Part shown: one piece after another, positions 18,363 through 27,090 of the stretch | Layout of the letters: each line of letters starts with the position of its first letter | Numbering within the stretch: position 1 is the first letter of the stretch | Origin: Rhizobium sp. 2MFCol3.1 | GTDB taxonomy: Bacteria; Pseudomonadota; Alphaproteobacteria; Rhizobiales; Rhizobiaceae | DNA: 64,000 nucleotides | NCBI RefSeq assembly: GCF_000377565.1 | Contig: NZ_KB898353.1 | Span: forward strand, 62,001 to 126,000 | Direction: 5' to 3' | Notes under the pieces: generated by a model | Told to the model about the DNA's origin: nothing | Database searches by the model: none | Seen by the model: the letters and a program-made list of their open reading frames with translations, nothing else | Program-made: the position numbers and the translations under genes

Positions 18363-19116
18363 GAGCAAAATCCGCATTTTGATGCTTGGCGGCACGACCG
18401 AGGCAAGCGCGCTCGCCAAGGCTTTGGCCGCTCAACCGCGCTACGATGCCCTGCTGTCGCTTGCCGGCAGGACGGAAAAGCCCGCTCCGCAGTCCCTGCC
18501 CACCTGCGTCGGTGGATTTGGTGGGGCGGAGGGGCTCGCGCGTTTTCTGCGTGACGAAAAATTCGACCTGCTGATCGACGCCACCCACCCCTTTGCCGCG
18601 CGCATCTCGCAAAACGCCGCGCAAGCCACCACGATAACCGGCCTGCCTGCCTTCTGCCTTCGCCGCGCGCCCTGGCAGGCCGAGCCGGGCGACCGCTGGC
18701 GACATGCCGCGAGCGTCCAGGATGCCATCGCGCAGATCGGCAGCGCGCCGCGCAGGGTGTTCCTCGCCATCGGTCGCCAAGAGGCGCACCGGGCCGATGC
18801 CGCCCCGCAGCACTACTATCTGATCCGAAGCGTGGATCCAGTCGATCCGCAGCCCGTGCTTCCCCACGCGCATTATCTTCTCGATCGCGGACCCTTCGAT
18901 GTCGAGCGCGAGGTCGCGCTGCTGCGGGAACACAGTATCGATGTCGTCATCACCAAGAACAGCGGCGGCTCGGCCACCTATGCCAAGATCGCTGCGGCGC
19001 GCGCGCTCGGCATCGAGGTGATGATGATCGGCCGCGCCGAAGCGCCCGCCATCCCCACGGTCGCTACCGTCGACGAGGCCTTGGCGATGATCAATCACCT
19101 GCTGCCCCCGGGCTGA
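18361..19116 (+). CDS. cobK: Precorrin-6A reductase
   Basis: A 251-residue NADPH-dependent reductase (CobK/CbiJ) converting precorrin-6A to precorrin-6B. Motifs: ILMLGGTTEASALAKAL at the N-terminus, LIDATHPFAARIS, and VVITKNSGGSATYAKIAAARALGIEVMMI split over the C-terminal half. It is the only cob gene on the plus strand, lying between cobJ and cobL, whose transcript would read through it as antisense. Its ATG overlaps the cobL start. Its last 26 bases overlap the end of cobJ tail to tail. A GGAAG lies 12 bases upstream of the ATG. Confidence 0.94.
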   Translation: MSKIRILMLGGTTEASALAKALAAQPRYDALLSLAGRTEKPAPQSLPTCVGGFGGAEGLARFLRDEKFDLLIDATHPFAARISQNAAQATTITGLPAFCLRRAPWQAEPGDRWRHAASVQDAIAQIGSAPRRVFLAIGRQEAHRADAAPQHYYLIRSVDPVDPQPVLPHAHYLLDRGPFDVEREVALLREHSIDVVITKNSGGSATYAKIAAARALGIEVMMIGRAEAPAIPTVATVDEALAMINHLLPPG

Positions 19117-19858
19117 AACGAGGGGTATAGATGAGACCGGCCCGACCCTTGCGTTCGATGATCTTCGTCTCCGCCGAGCCAATGATCACGCATGTCGCCA
19201 TATCGGCCGTCGCAGCATCCGCAATGTTAAGCGGCTGAACGGAAATACGCTCATCCGGCCGTCCGGCGGCGCGACCGAAGATGACGGGCGTAGACCCGGG
19301 AAGCTTCCCGCGCAGCAGCTCAAACGCCTTTCCAAGCTGCCACGGACGCGCCTTGCTGATCGGATTATAAAGCGCGATCACGAAGCCGCCTTCGGCCGCC
19401 GCGGCCAGACGCTTTTCGATCGTCGCCCAGGGCTTCAGATTGTCGGAGAGCGAGATCGCGCAAAAATCATGGCCAAGCGGGGCGCCGACACGGGCGGCGA
19501 CCGCCAGCATGGCGGTGATCCCCGGCAGGATGACGAGATCGACGTCCCGCCACGCATCGGGACCATTGTCGACCGCCTCGCAGACCGCAGCCGCCATGGC
19601 GAATACACCAGGATCGCCGCCCGAGACGACACAGACGACCGCGCCCTCGGACGCGGCACGTAGCGCGGCGCCCGCGCGATCCAGTTCCTCGCGGTTATCG
19701 GACGCCTGACGCGTCTGGTCAGCCCGCAGGTTAAGGCGATCGAGATAGGGGCCATAGCCGAAAAAGACCGTGGCTTTCGAAACGGCGGCCTGCGCCTCCG
19801 GCGTCATCTGATCGGGATTGCCCGGGCCGGTGCCTATGACGAAAAGCTGCCCGCTCAT
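19091..19858 (-). CDS. cobJ: Precorrin-3B C17-methyltransferase
   Basis: A 255-residue tetrapyrrole methylase that methylates C17 and drives ring contraction to precorrin-4. N-terminal loop VIGTGPGNPDQMTPEA, then VFFGYGPYLDRL, VCVVSGGDPGVFAMAAAVCEA and ILPGITAMLAVAARVGAPLGHDF, are characteristic of CobJ/CbiH. The ATG overlaps the cobI stop (ATGA). The C-terminus overlaps the end of the convergent cobK by 26 bases. Confidence 0.95.
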   Translation of the reverse strand: MSGQLFVIGTGPGNPDQMTPEAQAAVSKATVFFGYGPYLDRLNLRADQTRQASDNREELDRAGAALRAASEGAVVCVVSGGDPGVFAMAAAVCEAVDNGPDAWRDVDLVILPGITAMLAVAARVGAPLGHDFCAISLSDNLKPWATIEKRLAAAAEGGFVIALYNPISKARPWQLGKAFELLRGKLPGSTPVIFGRAAGRPDERISVQPLNIADAATADMATCVIIGSAETKIIERKGRAGLIYTPRFSPGAAGD

Positions 19859-20586
19859 CGGTTGCTCTCCCAGCCGGGAACGAGCACCAGCGAAAAGTAA
19901 GGCGCGTCGCCTTCGGGCCGGTCGGCGAGCTTGATCATCGCCGCGTTTGCCATGGTGCCACGCTCGACATAGACCGCTTCGGCAAGCCGTCCCGATGCCT
20001 CCAGCGCGCGGCGGATCTTCGGGAGGTTGCGCCCGACCTTCATGATCACCGCCGCTTGCGTATCGGAGAGGCGACGCTCGAGTTCCTGCTCGGCCATCGT
20101 CCCGGGCAGGACCGACAATACGTCGTCGCCCTGCACGATCGGGATGCCGGCGAGCGACCAGCAGCCGGACATCGCGCTGATGCCGGGAATGACCTCGGTC
20201 GGATAGCGGTTGGCAAGACGCACATGCAGGTGCATGTAAGAGCCATAGAACAGCGGATCGCCCTCGCTGAGGACGGCTACGGAGCGGCCGGCATCAAGAT
20301 GCGCGGCGACAGCCGCCGCCGACTCCTCATAGAAATCGGTGATCTGTCGCCGGTATTCGGCTTCGTTTTTCTCGATCTCGGTGGTCACCGGATAGTAAAG
20401 CGGCAGCATCACCGCCTCAGACCCGATCAGGTGCTCGACGATGGCCCTGCCGTTGCCGCCTCTGCCGCGCTTGGCGAAATAGGCAATCACATCGGCCGCT
20501 TCGATTGCCTTGACGGCCTTGACGGTGAGCAGTTCCGGATCGCCGGGACCAGTGCCAACGCCGATGAGACGACCGGCGCCGCTCAT
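19855..20586 (-). CDS. cobI: Precorrin-2 C20-methyltransferase
   Basis: A 243-residue SAM-dependent methyltransferase making precorrin-3A. It shows GVGTGPGDPELLTVKAVKAI at the N-terminus, DVIAYFAKRGRGGNGRAI, SEGDPLFYGSYMHL and VIPGISAMSGCWSLAGIPI, typical of CobI/CbiL. Both ends overlap neighbours by ATGA (cobH stop at its start; cobJ start at its stop), so translation is probably coupled through the operon. Confidence 0.95.
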   Translation of the reverse strand: MSGAGRLIGVGTGPGDPELLTVKAVKAIEAADVIAYFAKRGRGGNGRAIVEHLIGSEAVMLPLYYPVTTEIEKNEAEYRRQITDFYEESAAAVAAHLDAGRSVAVLSEGDPLFYGSYMHLHVRLANRYPTEVIPGISAMSGCWSLAGIPIVQGDDVLSVLPGTMAEQELERRLSDTQAAVIMKVGRNLPKIRRALEASGRLAEAVYVERGTMANAAMIKLADRPEGDAPYFSLVLVPGWESNR

Positions 20587-21215
20587 AGGCCGGGCCTCGC
20601 CAGCGCGTTGACCGCCGCTGCCGTCATGGCGCTGCCGCCAAGCCTTCCGCGCACAATCGCATAGGGCACGCCGTAGGAGTTTTCAGCCAAGGCATCCTTG
20701 GATTCCGCCGCTCCGACGAAACCGACAGGCATGCCGATGATAGCCGCCGGTTTTGGCGCGCCGTCGCGCAACAGCTCGAGCAGGTGGAAGAGCGCGGTCG
20801 GCGCATTGCCGATGGCAACGACGCTGCCCGCAAGACGGTCCTTCCAGAGATGAAGGGCGGCTGCCGAACGCGTGTTTCCGGTCTCCTTCGCCAGCTCCGC
20901 GGTGCGCGGATCGTGCAATGTGCAGATGACATCGTTCTTGGCGGGAAGCCTCGTGCGGGTCACGCCGTGCGCCACCATCTCGGCGTCGCAGAAGATCGGC
21001 GCGCCGGCATGCAAAGCGGCGCGAGCAGCGCTGACGAAATGCGGCGCGAACACGAAATGCTCGGCGGCTTCAACCAGTCCACAGGCATGGATCATGCGCA
21101 CGGCAACGTCGGCCTCCTCGGCGGAAAACCGCGACAGATCGGCTTCGCTGCGGATAATCGCAAACGACCGCTCATAGATGGCGTCACCGCTGTGGATGTA
21201 ATCGTAGTCTGGCAT
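20583..21215 (-). CDS. cobH: Precorrin-8X methylmutase
   Basis: A 210-residue mutase that moves the C11 methyl group to C12, giving hydrogenobyrinate. It begins with DYIHSGDAIYERSFAIIRSEADL. The catalytic His is in MIHACGLVEAAE, and FCDAEMVAHGV, AIGNAPTALFHLLEL and GMPVGFVGAAESK are family blocks. Length is normal. It follows cobG by two bases and overlaps cobI. Confidence 0.96.
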   Translation of the reverse strand: MPDYDYIHSGDAIYERSFAIIRSEADLSRFSAEEADVAVRMIHACGLVEAAEHFVFAPHFVSAARAALHAGAPIFCDAEMVAHGVTRTRLPAKNDVICTLHDPRTAELAKETGNTRSAAALHLWKDRLAGSVVAIGNAPTALFHLLELLRDGAPKPAAIIGMPVGFVGAAESKDALAENSYGVPYAIVRGRLGGSAMTAAAVNALARPGL

Positions 21216-21217
21216 TC

Positions 21218-22579
21218 CTATTCCTGTCGCAGCGCTCGCGTAATCATGGCCGTCCCCACCCTGTCGAGACAGGCCCTAGCAGATTCGCCAGCTTGTCTTT
21301 CACTTTTGATGAGACGGGAAAGCCTCTCTATAGCGGAATTGATGTCACTACCAGCAATCTGTGCATCGGGCGCATCCGACGCGAGACCGTCCAGCACCAG
21401 ATGATAGCCGTTTGCGGCTCCCGAGATGGTCAGAGCACGGCGCGGATGCGCGCAGCCCTTGGCGCAGCCGGACAAATGCAGGTCGAGCGAGCCATCCAAC
21501 GCCTCCGGACACCGCTCGATCAGCGTCTCCGCTAATGCCTTGGTGGCGTAGAAGCTCGACGCGCAAGCGCCTGCACCGGCACAAGTGGCGATGCGCGATG
21601 AGAGATCGTCGCTATCGGCGGATAGACCGAAGCGCTCGACCGATTGCCGGACTGCTGCTGCGCTCTCTTCGCTCAAGCCTGTTATGAAAAGATAGCGATC
21701 GGGCGCCGATCGGATGTCGCTCACATCGAGGTCGCCGAGGAATGCCAGAAACGCCAGCAGGTCGTTCGCGTGTATTTGCCCGAAACGCGGCTTGAGACCG
21801 ATCACCGCCATGCCGCCTGCCATCCGATGCATGCCGACCGATCGCGTCGCGCCCGCGCGGGGATGGCGCGAAATGGCGTGCATATCCGTGAAGACAGACA
21901 CCAATCGCTCCGGATCGATATCGCGGCAACGCTTCTGCCAGCCGCTCGAAAGCAGCAGCTTGAGGACATCACCGACCGCCGTGACCGCCTCATCGGCAGT
22001 GCCGACGGCAACCGGGCGAGCGCTGGCACCATCCCCAGCAATGGCGACCAGCCACTCATCCGCCGAAAGGGCCAGCAGCCTGATATCGGCGGTGACATCG
22101 GCCAGATCGAAGCGCCCACCTCCATCGACGATGATCGACAGCTTCGGCGCAAGCCCCGGCGCCTGCAAAAATTCGGCGAGCCGGTCCCGCAGCAGCAACT
22201 CCATGGCAGCGGCATCCGCGACATCGCCGAATTCAGCACCATTCAGCGGCGGCAACTCGATCACGGGATTGGGTGACACGATGATGCCCGCCGCATCCAC
22301 CGCTTCGGCAAACGGCTCGACCGTTTGCGGCCGAAGCCCTCTGATCTGGAGGCTGCCCCGCGCCGTGATCTCGAGCAAACCGTTACCATGCAGCAAGGCG
22401 GCTTGTGCCAGTTGCGCGCACTGATGAACCGTCAGGACGCCACCCTGCGGACGCAGGCGAGCGAGCAGGCCATCGCCCGTCGGCATCGGCCGCGCGAGAG
22501 TCGGACAGGCACCGCGCCGCGCATAAGGTTGCGCGGCTTCGCCTGCAATATCCATCTCGGTGCGCTCGTCGAGTGCCAT
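21218..22579 (-). CDS. cobG: Precorrin-3B synthase
   Basis: A 453-residue iron-sulfur mono-oxygenase of the nitrite/sulfite-reductase-like family, acting on precorrin-3A with O2 in the aerobic pathway. The N-terminal part has ARPMPTGDGLLARLRPQGG; the cluster ligands are the Cys residues of ATCAGAGACASS and LSGCAKGCAHP. Presence of CobG marks the oxygen-dependent route. The ATG at 22579 has GGAAGGAAA upstream and is preferred over an in-frame start at 22630. It is the second gene of the cob operon. Confidence 0.94.
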   Translation of the reverse strand: MALDERTEMDIAGEAAQPYARRGACPTLARPMPTGDGLLARLRPQGGVLTVHQCAQLAQAALLHGNGLLEITARGSLQIRGLRPQTVEPFAEAVDAAGIIVSPNPVIELPPLNGAEFGDVADAAAMELLLRDRLAEFLQAPGLAPKLSIIVDGGGRFDLADVTADIRLLALSADEWLVAIAGDGASARPVAVGTADEAVTAVGDVLKLLLSSGWQKRCRDIDPERLVSVFTDMHAISRHPRAGATRSVGMHRMAGGMAVIGLKPRFGQIHANDLLAFLAFLGDLDVSDIRSAPDRYLFITGLSEESAAAVRQSVERFGLSADSDDLSSRIATCAGAGACASSFYATKALAETLIERCPEALDGSLDLHLSGCAKGCAHPRRALTISGAANGYHLVLDGLASDAPDAQIAGSDINSAIERLSRLIKSERQAGESARACLDRVGTAMITRALRQE

Positions 22580-22644
22580 CTCGTCATTTCCTTCCGCCCG
22601 GTGCCTGCATAATCGCGAGGCGTGGGGCAAAGCTATTTGCAGTA

Positions 22645-23412
22645 TCAGAGGTCATCGAAATCGCGGCCCTTGCGCAGCAGGTAGATATCCATGATCCACC
22701 CATGTCGCGCCCGCGCTTCGGCGCGCAGCTTCACGATATCCGCGGCGACATCGCCAAGCCGTCCCGAACGCACGATCTCATCCTCCGTACCGAGATAGGC
22801 GCCCCAGAATATCTCGGCATCCGGATCCTCGATCTTGGAGAAGGCCTGTTCTCCATCCAGCATGACCACGGTGCTATCCGCCCGGTTCCCATGCTCGATA
22901 AGCCGCCGCCCGGTCGTGATCTCGACCGGCTTACCGACCATGTTGATCGGAATGCGGTGGCTTGCCGCCAGAGCCTGGATGCTGGTGATGCCCGGGATGA
23001 CGCTGAAGTCGAAATCGACGGTACCGAGTGCTCTTGCCCGCTCGATAATGCGGATCACGCTATCATAAAGGCTCGGATCGCCCCAGACGAGGAAAGCGCC
23101 GGTTCCGTCTTCGGGAAGATCGTTGATCAGCCGCACATAGGTCTGCGCCAATGTCGCGTGCCAGTCATCGACGCTTTCGACATAGCTGCGGTCAGCCGTC
23201 TTGCGCTGCGGAATGGCGAATTCGACAATGCGGGTCTTCGCATTGGTGACGAAGCGCTCGCAAATCTCGCGGCGAACGGAGGCGAGCTTCTCCTTCTCTT
23301 CACCTTTCGTCGGCAGGAAGATCATGTCGGCGGCGTTAATCTTGCCGATGGCCTGGATGGTGACGTGCTCGGGATTTCCCGTTCCGATACCGATGACGTA
23401 GATGTGGCGCAC
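22645..23412 (-). CDS. cobF: Precorrin-6A synthase (deacetylating), C1-methyltransferase
   Basis: A 255-residue tetrapyrrole methylase that methylates C1 of precorrin-5 and releases acetate. The start is a GTG at 23412 with AGGAGAG seven bases upstream; this gives the usual beginning RHIYVIGIGTGNPEHVTIQA. A longer frame from 23496 would add 28 residues not seen in the family. Other blocks: MIFLPTKGEEKEKL, LVWGDPSLYDSVIRIIERA and VIPGITSIQALAASHRIPIN. It is the first gene of the minus-strand cob operon. Confidence 0.93.
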   Translation of the reverse strand: MRHIYVIGIGTGNPEHVTIQAIGKINAADMIFLPTKGEEKEKLASVRREICERFVTNAKTRIVEFAIPQRKTADRSYVESVDDWHATLAQTYVRLINDLPEDGTGAFLVWGDPSLYDSVIRIIERARALGTVDFDFSVIPGITSIQALAASHRIPINMVGKPVEITTGRRLIEHGNRADSTVVMLDGEQAFSKIEDPDAEIFWGAYLGTEDEIVRSGRLGDVAADIVKLRAEARARHGWIMDIYLLRKGRDFDDL

Positions 23413-23772
23413 GCCCGCTCTCCTGATCAATTCTCCCTGCTTTTGACGCACATGGTCCGGCGCCGCAAGGGCATGGATGAAACCGACAGTGGGCAATCAG
23501 CGACCGATCGACGCTGTAGATTGCTGCCATTTTCGAATCGTGCGATCTTTTTTGTCGATAACGTTCCGTCTGGCATTGGCCCACATGCCGCGGACAAAGA
23601 ACGGGCTGGTGATCAATATCTACCACCACCCCATAAAGCAGGAATAGCCGGGCATGTTCACGGCAGGACGATTTTTCGAAGCGTTGACGGGATATAGCAG
23701 AGCGCTCCCTAAGCGCCCAACACCGATCTCTCGGAACACGCAGGCCAGCCGGACGGCCGGAGACGGCTGGCG
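23413..23772. other. Divergent promoter region, cobF and DUF1612 gene
   Basis: About 360 bases between two divergent genes. Frames cross it but none has a ribosome site. I searched both strands for the cobalamin riboswitch core (the AGCCAGGAGACCTGCC-like B12 box and GCCACTG) and did not find it, so any B12 control of this operon must use another signal. No clear -35/-10 pair was identified. Confidence 0.5.
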
Positions 23773-24894
23773 ATGAAGCACGAGATCGATACCACCTCCT
23801 TGATGACGCTGTTGCCGCTCTTCGTTCGGGCGGAAGATGCCTTGGCGCGGCTGGACGAGCGCGCACTGCGATCCTCGATCGCCGACGGCTTTTCCGAGCG
23901 CCGCCACTTCTTCGATGCCGTCGGTGCCTTGTGGGTCGCAGGCGAACTGGTGCATCTCGAAGACTTGGTGCTGCACGACGCTCATATGGATGCCCGCGCG
24001 CCGAGCCATGAACTGACGATCGCCCATGCGGTCCTGCGCGCGCGCCGCAGAATATGGACGAGCGATCCCTATTGGGCCTTGAGCGAAACCGGCATGACGG
24101 TTCTGACAGGGATCGGTGGCGAACAGCAGAGAGCACCGGAATTCAAGAGCGTCTATCGCGATCACGACAATGACGATCAAGAGCCCGATGCGCCGCTGGC
24201 GACGGAGCTGGCCGAAATCGACGCCGTGCTGGAGCGGTCGAGCAGGCTTCTCGACGATCTCGCCAGAGGCGTTCGAGAGGCCAAGCCTGAACCCACACGG
24301 CCGGAGCGAGCGGACGACAGGCTGGCGCTGCTCGATGATGAGGATTGGGACGAGGCAGCGCGCCTGCGCGAGTGGCGTTCCGTCATCGCCGTTGCCGACA
24401 CCTTGCCGCCGACATTGGGCGCGGCGGTGTTGTTCGACGCGTGGGAGCAGATCGAGCCGCTGCGGCGGCAGCATTGGCTGGGCGGGCTGTTGGTTTCAGG
24501 ATATCTGCGCCAGCGCGGCAAGATCACGTCGCATCTGTTTTCGTTCTTCGCGGGCCTGAAGACCGTTCGCTACGAACGCCGACGCTCCCGGCAACGCCTC
24601 ATCAGGCTGCAATCTTTTCTCGAAGCCATGGTGGAGAGCGCCGATCTCGGTCTGAAGGAGATGGATCGGCTGTCGCTGGCACAGCAGCAGATGCAGATGC
24701 GCTTCAAGGACAGACGCTCCAACAGCAGTCTGCCTGACCTTGCGCAATTCGTGCTGTCGCGACCGATGGTGTCTTCGGCGATGGTTGCGCGGGAGCTGAA
24801 GGTCAGCGGTCGCGGCGCGCTCAATCTGCTCAACGATATCGGCATCCGAGAGATCACAGGGCGCGGACGCTACCGCGCCTGGGGCATCATCTGA
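23773..24894 (+). CDS. DUF1612 / helix-turn-helix protein (y4cF-like)
   Basis: A 373-residue protein resembling the rhizobial DUF1612 family, best known from the symbiotic plasmid gene y4cF. The N-terminal domain contains HFFDAVGALWVAGELVHLED, then VLHDAHMDARAPSHELTIAH and AVLRARRRIW. A variable acidic linker (about 120-200) follows. The C-terminal region has a coiled stretch (MVESADLGLKEMDRLSLAQQ) and a winged-helix-like end (MVSSAMVARELKVSGRGALN, then LLNDIGIREITGRGRYRAWG), which probably binds DNA. Function is not established. It is divergent from cobF, so a regulatory link is possible but unproven. Confidence 0.8.
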   Translation: MKHEIDTTSLMTLLPLFVRAEDALARLDERALRSSIADGFSERRHFFDAVGALWVAGELVHLEDLVLHDAHMDARAPSHELTIAHAVLRARRRIWTSDPYWALSETGMTVLTGIGGEQQRAPEFKSVYRDHDNDDQEPDAPLATELAEIDAVLERSSRLLDDLARGVREAKPEPTRPERADDRLALLDDEDWDEAARLREWRSVIAVADTLPPTLGAAVLFDAWEQIEPLRRQHWLGGLLVSGYLRQRGKITSHLFSFFAGLKTVRYERRRSRQRLIRLQSFLEAMVESADLGLKEMDRLSLAQQQMQMRFKDRRSNSSLPDLAQFVLSRPMVSSAMVARELKVSGRGALNLLNDIGIREITGRGRYRAWGII

Positions 24895-24911
24895 CCATCT
24901 CTAAAACAGAA

Positions 24912-24939
24912 AAGCGGCCGGACTTGCGCCCGGCCGCTT
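24912..24939. terminator. Bidirectional hairpin terminator
   Basis: Stem AAGCGGCCGG (24912-24921) and CCGGCCGCTT (24930-24939), 10 perfect pairs around an 8-base loop. It lies 17 bases after the DUF1612 gene and faces the convergent Bax-inhibitor gene. Flanks are only mildly T-rich. A second 8-bp stem (GGCGCTTC/GAAGCGCC, 24996-25022) follows just before the end of the convergent gene. Confidence 0.65.
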
Positions 24940-25031
24940 CCCTATGGTGAACACCCAATCCACGATCCTGTCACAGAGTGCGGATCGGGCGTTCTGGCGC
25001 TTCCTTTGCCCCCAGAAGCGCCGTAACTCGA

Positions 25032-25745
25032 CTATTCGCGCTCGCCTGTGAAGTTGAGCAGCAGCTGGAAGATGTTCACGAAGTTCAGGTAGAGTGACAG
25101 AGCGCCGAAGACGGCAAGCTTCTGGTTCGATTCCTGATCGTAGTTCTCCGAATACTGTTCCTTGATGTTCTGCGTGTCGTAAGCGGTCAGGCCGACGAAG
25201 ACGACGATGCCGATGACCGAGATCGCGAATTGCAGGGCGCTAGAGCCAAGGAAGATGTTGACCACGCTGGCGATAACCACGCCGATCAGGCCCATCATCA
25301 GGAACGAGCCCATGCGAGACAGGTCACGCTTGGTCACGTAGCCATAGAGGCTGGTCGAGCCGAACATGGTCGCGGCGATGAAAAAGGTGCGTGCGATGCT
25401 GGTGCCGGTAAAGACCAGGAACACCGAGGCCATCGACAGGCCCATGACGGCACAGAAGGCCCAGAAAGTCATCTGCGCGGCGCTTGCCGACATCGTCTGG
25501 ATCTTGAACGAGAAGAAGAAGACGAAGGCGAGAGGCGCCAGCATGACCACCCACTTGAGCGGTGACTGGAAGATCGGCACATAAAGCGCCGGCGTCGAGC
25601 CAACGATGAACGCGACGATGCCGGTGATGACAAGGCCGATGCCCATGTAGTTGTAGACGCGCAGCATGTGCTGGCGAAGACCCTCGTCGAACATGGCCTG
25701 CGAGCCAACGGCCGCACCGTAACGCTGCTGATTGATTGGGTTCAT
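25032..25745 (-). CDS. Bax inhibitor-1 / YccA family membrane protein
   Basis: A 237-residue inner-membrane protein with about seven hydrophobic helices, from the first at VYNYMGIGLVITGIVAFIVG to the last near the C-terminus. The family segment LTAYDTQNIKEQY is present, with the Asp that follows the sixth helix. Bacterial BI-1 proteins (YccA/YetJ) are linked to calcium leak or control of FtsH proteolysis. The ATG at 25745 is preceded by GAGGAGATC; a frame from 25790 is rejected because it runs into the anti-sigma gene. It overlaps no known partner but follows the sigma/anti-sigma pair by 19 bases and may be co-transcribed with it. Confidence 0.92.
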   Translation of the reverse strand: MNPINQQRYGAAVGSQAMFDEGLRQHMLRVYNYMGIGLVITGIVAFIVGSTPALYVPIFQSPLKWVVMLAPLAFVFFFSFKIQTMSASAAQMTFWAFCAVMGLSMASVFLVFTGTSIARTFFIAATMFGSTSLYGYVTKRDLSRMGSFLMMGLIGVVIASVVNIFLGSSALQFAISVIGIVVFVGLTAYDTQNIKEQYSENYDQESNQKLAVFGALSLYLNFVNIFQLLLNFTGERE

Positions 25746-25764
25746 TGAGATCTCCTCGAGTGAA

Positions 25765-26529
25765 CTAGTAAAGGGTACGGGCAAGCCCATCGGCTGCCTG
25801 ATCCAGTGAGATGGAGCGATCCGCGGTCACCAGCGCGTAAGCGACGTCACCGATCTGCCAATAGGCGGCCTCGGCGCCTTCAAGCGCGATATGGTTGACC
25901 GACTGAACGGAGAAGACGCCCGGACGAACGGCAAACAGCGAAAGCTGCTTCTGGTCGGCCGTGATCGACATTTCGACGCTTGGGCCGAATTCGGACGGGA
26001 ATATCTGTACGTCCGAGATCGTCCAGTCGCGCGGAAGCTGCGGCATGACGATGCCCGTCGCGGCGCGAATTTCATCCGGCTTGTAGCCTTCCGCCGGCTG
26101 CGACGAGACGGACTGGCGCACCAGGGCCGTCTTGTAGGCCTGAACGGCCTCCTCGACATAGGCGGGTGCCGGTACGGACGCGGCTACTTCTGTCGCGGTA
26201 AAGGCGCCGAACGAGGTGTGAGCGACCCAGCCGGCCGCCACCATGACGCCGACGGCGGCGACGCGCTGCATGGCGTGGAAGATACGACCATAGGCAAGCC
26301 CACGCTCGAGACGGCGCGCAAGATCGCGCGTTTCCGCCCGGCCCGAGGCGCCTTCATGAGCGAGAGCAAGGCGCAGTTCGCCGCGCATGCTCAGATCCGC
26401 CATGACCTTCGCGGCCGTTTCGGGATTCTCGGAAAGATAGGATTCCACCTGGATGCGCCGGGTCACATCGAGTTCGCCATCGACATAGGCATCGAGATCG
26501 GCGTCGATAATGGGATCAACTGCTTTCAT
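25765..26529 (-). CDS. Anti-sigma factor (membrane-bound)
   Basis: A 254-residue protein whose first 55 residues (DADLDAYVDGELDVTRRIQV and following) match the cytoplasmic sigma-binding domain of ChrR/RsiW-like anti-sigma factors, here without Cys, so no zinc or thiol switch. A single hydrophobic segment lies at about residues 88-105 (QRVAAVGVMVAAGWVAHTS), putting the C-terminal part in the periplasm. It overlaps the end of the sigma factor gene by 14 bases. It is expected to hold the ECF sigma at the membrane until a periplasmic or redox signal. Confidence 0.85.
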   Translation of the reverse strand: MKAVDPIIDADLDAYVDGELDVTRRIQVESYLSENPETAAKVMADLSMRGELRLALAHEGASGRAETRDLARRLERGLAYGRIFHAMQRVAAVGVMVAAGWVAHTSFGAFTATEVAASVPAPAYVEEAVQAYKTALVRQSVSSQPAEGYKPDEIRAATGIVMPQLPRDWTISDVQIFPSEFGPSVEMSITADQKQLSLFAVRPGVFSVQSVNHIALEGAEAAYWQIGDVAYALVTADRSISLDQAADGLARTLY

Positions 26530-27055
26530 TCCCGCCTCCTTCGATCAACCTCAAATGTGGCGCGCGCGGTGTCGCTTCCTCGATTTCGCGCAAGTGGGCG
26601 CGAGCGCGCGAAATGCGCGACATCAATGTACCGATCGGAACGCCGAGCGCTGCCGCAGCCTCCTGATAGGAGAGGTCTTCAATCGCCACGAGATGGAGGG
26701 CCTCGCGCTGCTCCTCCGGCAAGCGGAAGAAAGCATTGCGCACCTGCTGCAGACGCACGGCATGTTCCTGCGCGGCTGGCAAGGACTGCTCGGCCTCTAC
26801 GGCGGCCTCATCGTGCCGTCGTGTCAGCGATCGCCCCTGTCGGACGCGGTCGATGTGAGCGTTATGCACGATCGAGAGCAACCACGTACGCAAGTTACCG
26901 CCACTGCGGAAGCTCTGCTTCTTCTCGTATGCCCGGACCAGGGCATCATGAACCAGATCTTCCGCATCATCCGAATTGCGCACCAGGGAGCGCGCGTAGC
27001 GCCGAAGCGCTGCGAGCTGACCGATGACATCGAATGGGCGTTCTTTCCGTTCCAT
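26516..27055 (-). CDS. ECF-type RNA polymerase sigma factor
   Basis: A 179-residue sigma-70 family member with region 2 (LRRYARSLVRNSDDAEDLVH, then DALVRAYEKKQSF and LRTWLLSIVHNAHIDRVRQG) and region 4 (RLPEEQREALHLVAIEDLSY, then QEAAAALGVPIGTLMSRISR). It overlaps the anti-sigma gene. The ATG at 27055 has no evident ribosome site; an ECF-like promoter lies so close upstream that the message could be nearly leaderless. It probably controls its own operon. The stress it responds to is not evident from sequence. Confidence 0.92.
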   Translation of the reverse strand: MERKERPFDVIGQLAALRRYARSLVRNSDDAEDLVHDALVRAYEKKQSFRSGGNLRTWLLSIVHNAHIDRVRQGRSLTRRHDEAAVEAEQSLPAAQEHAVRLQQVRNAFFRLPEEQREALHLVAIEDLSYQEAAAALGVPIGTLMSRISRARAHLREIEEATPRAPHLRLIEGGGNESS

Positions 27056-27062
27056 GATTGAG

Positions 27063-27090
27063 TATACGAAGCCGCGCGTCGTTTTATTCC
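27063..27090 (-). promoter_or_regulatory. Putative ECF-type promoter of the sigma/anti-sigma operon
   Basis: On the minus strand GGAATA (27085-27090), a 16-base spacer and CGTATA (27063-27068). This resembles alpha-proteobacterial ECF promoters (GGAA in -35, CGT in -10). The expected start falls within one to three bases of the sigma-factor ATG at 27055. Motif seen; activity inferred. Confidence 0.45.

Noticed and set aside
23413-23772. Cobalamin riboswitch before cobF.
   Set aside because: Only a loose GCCCACTG resemblance on the minus strand; the conserved B12 box is absent.
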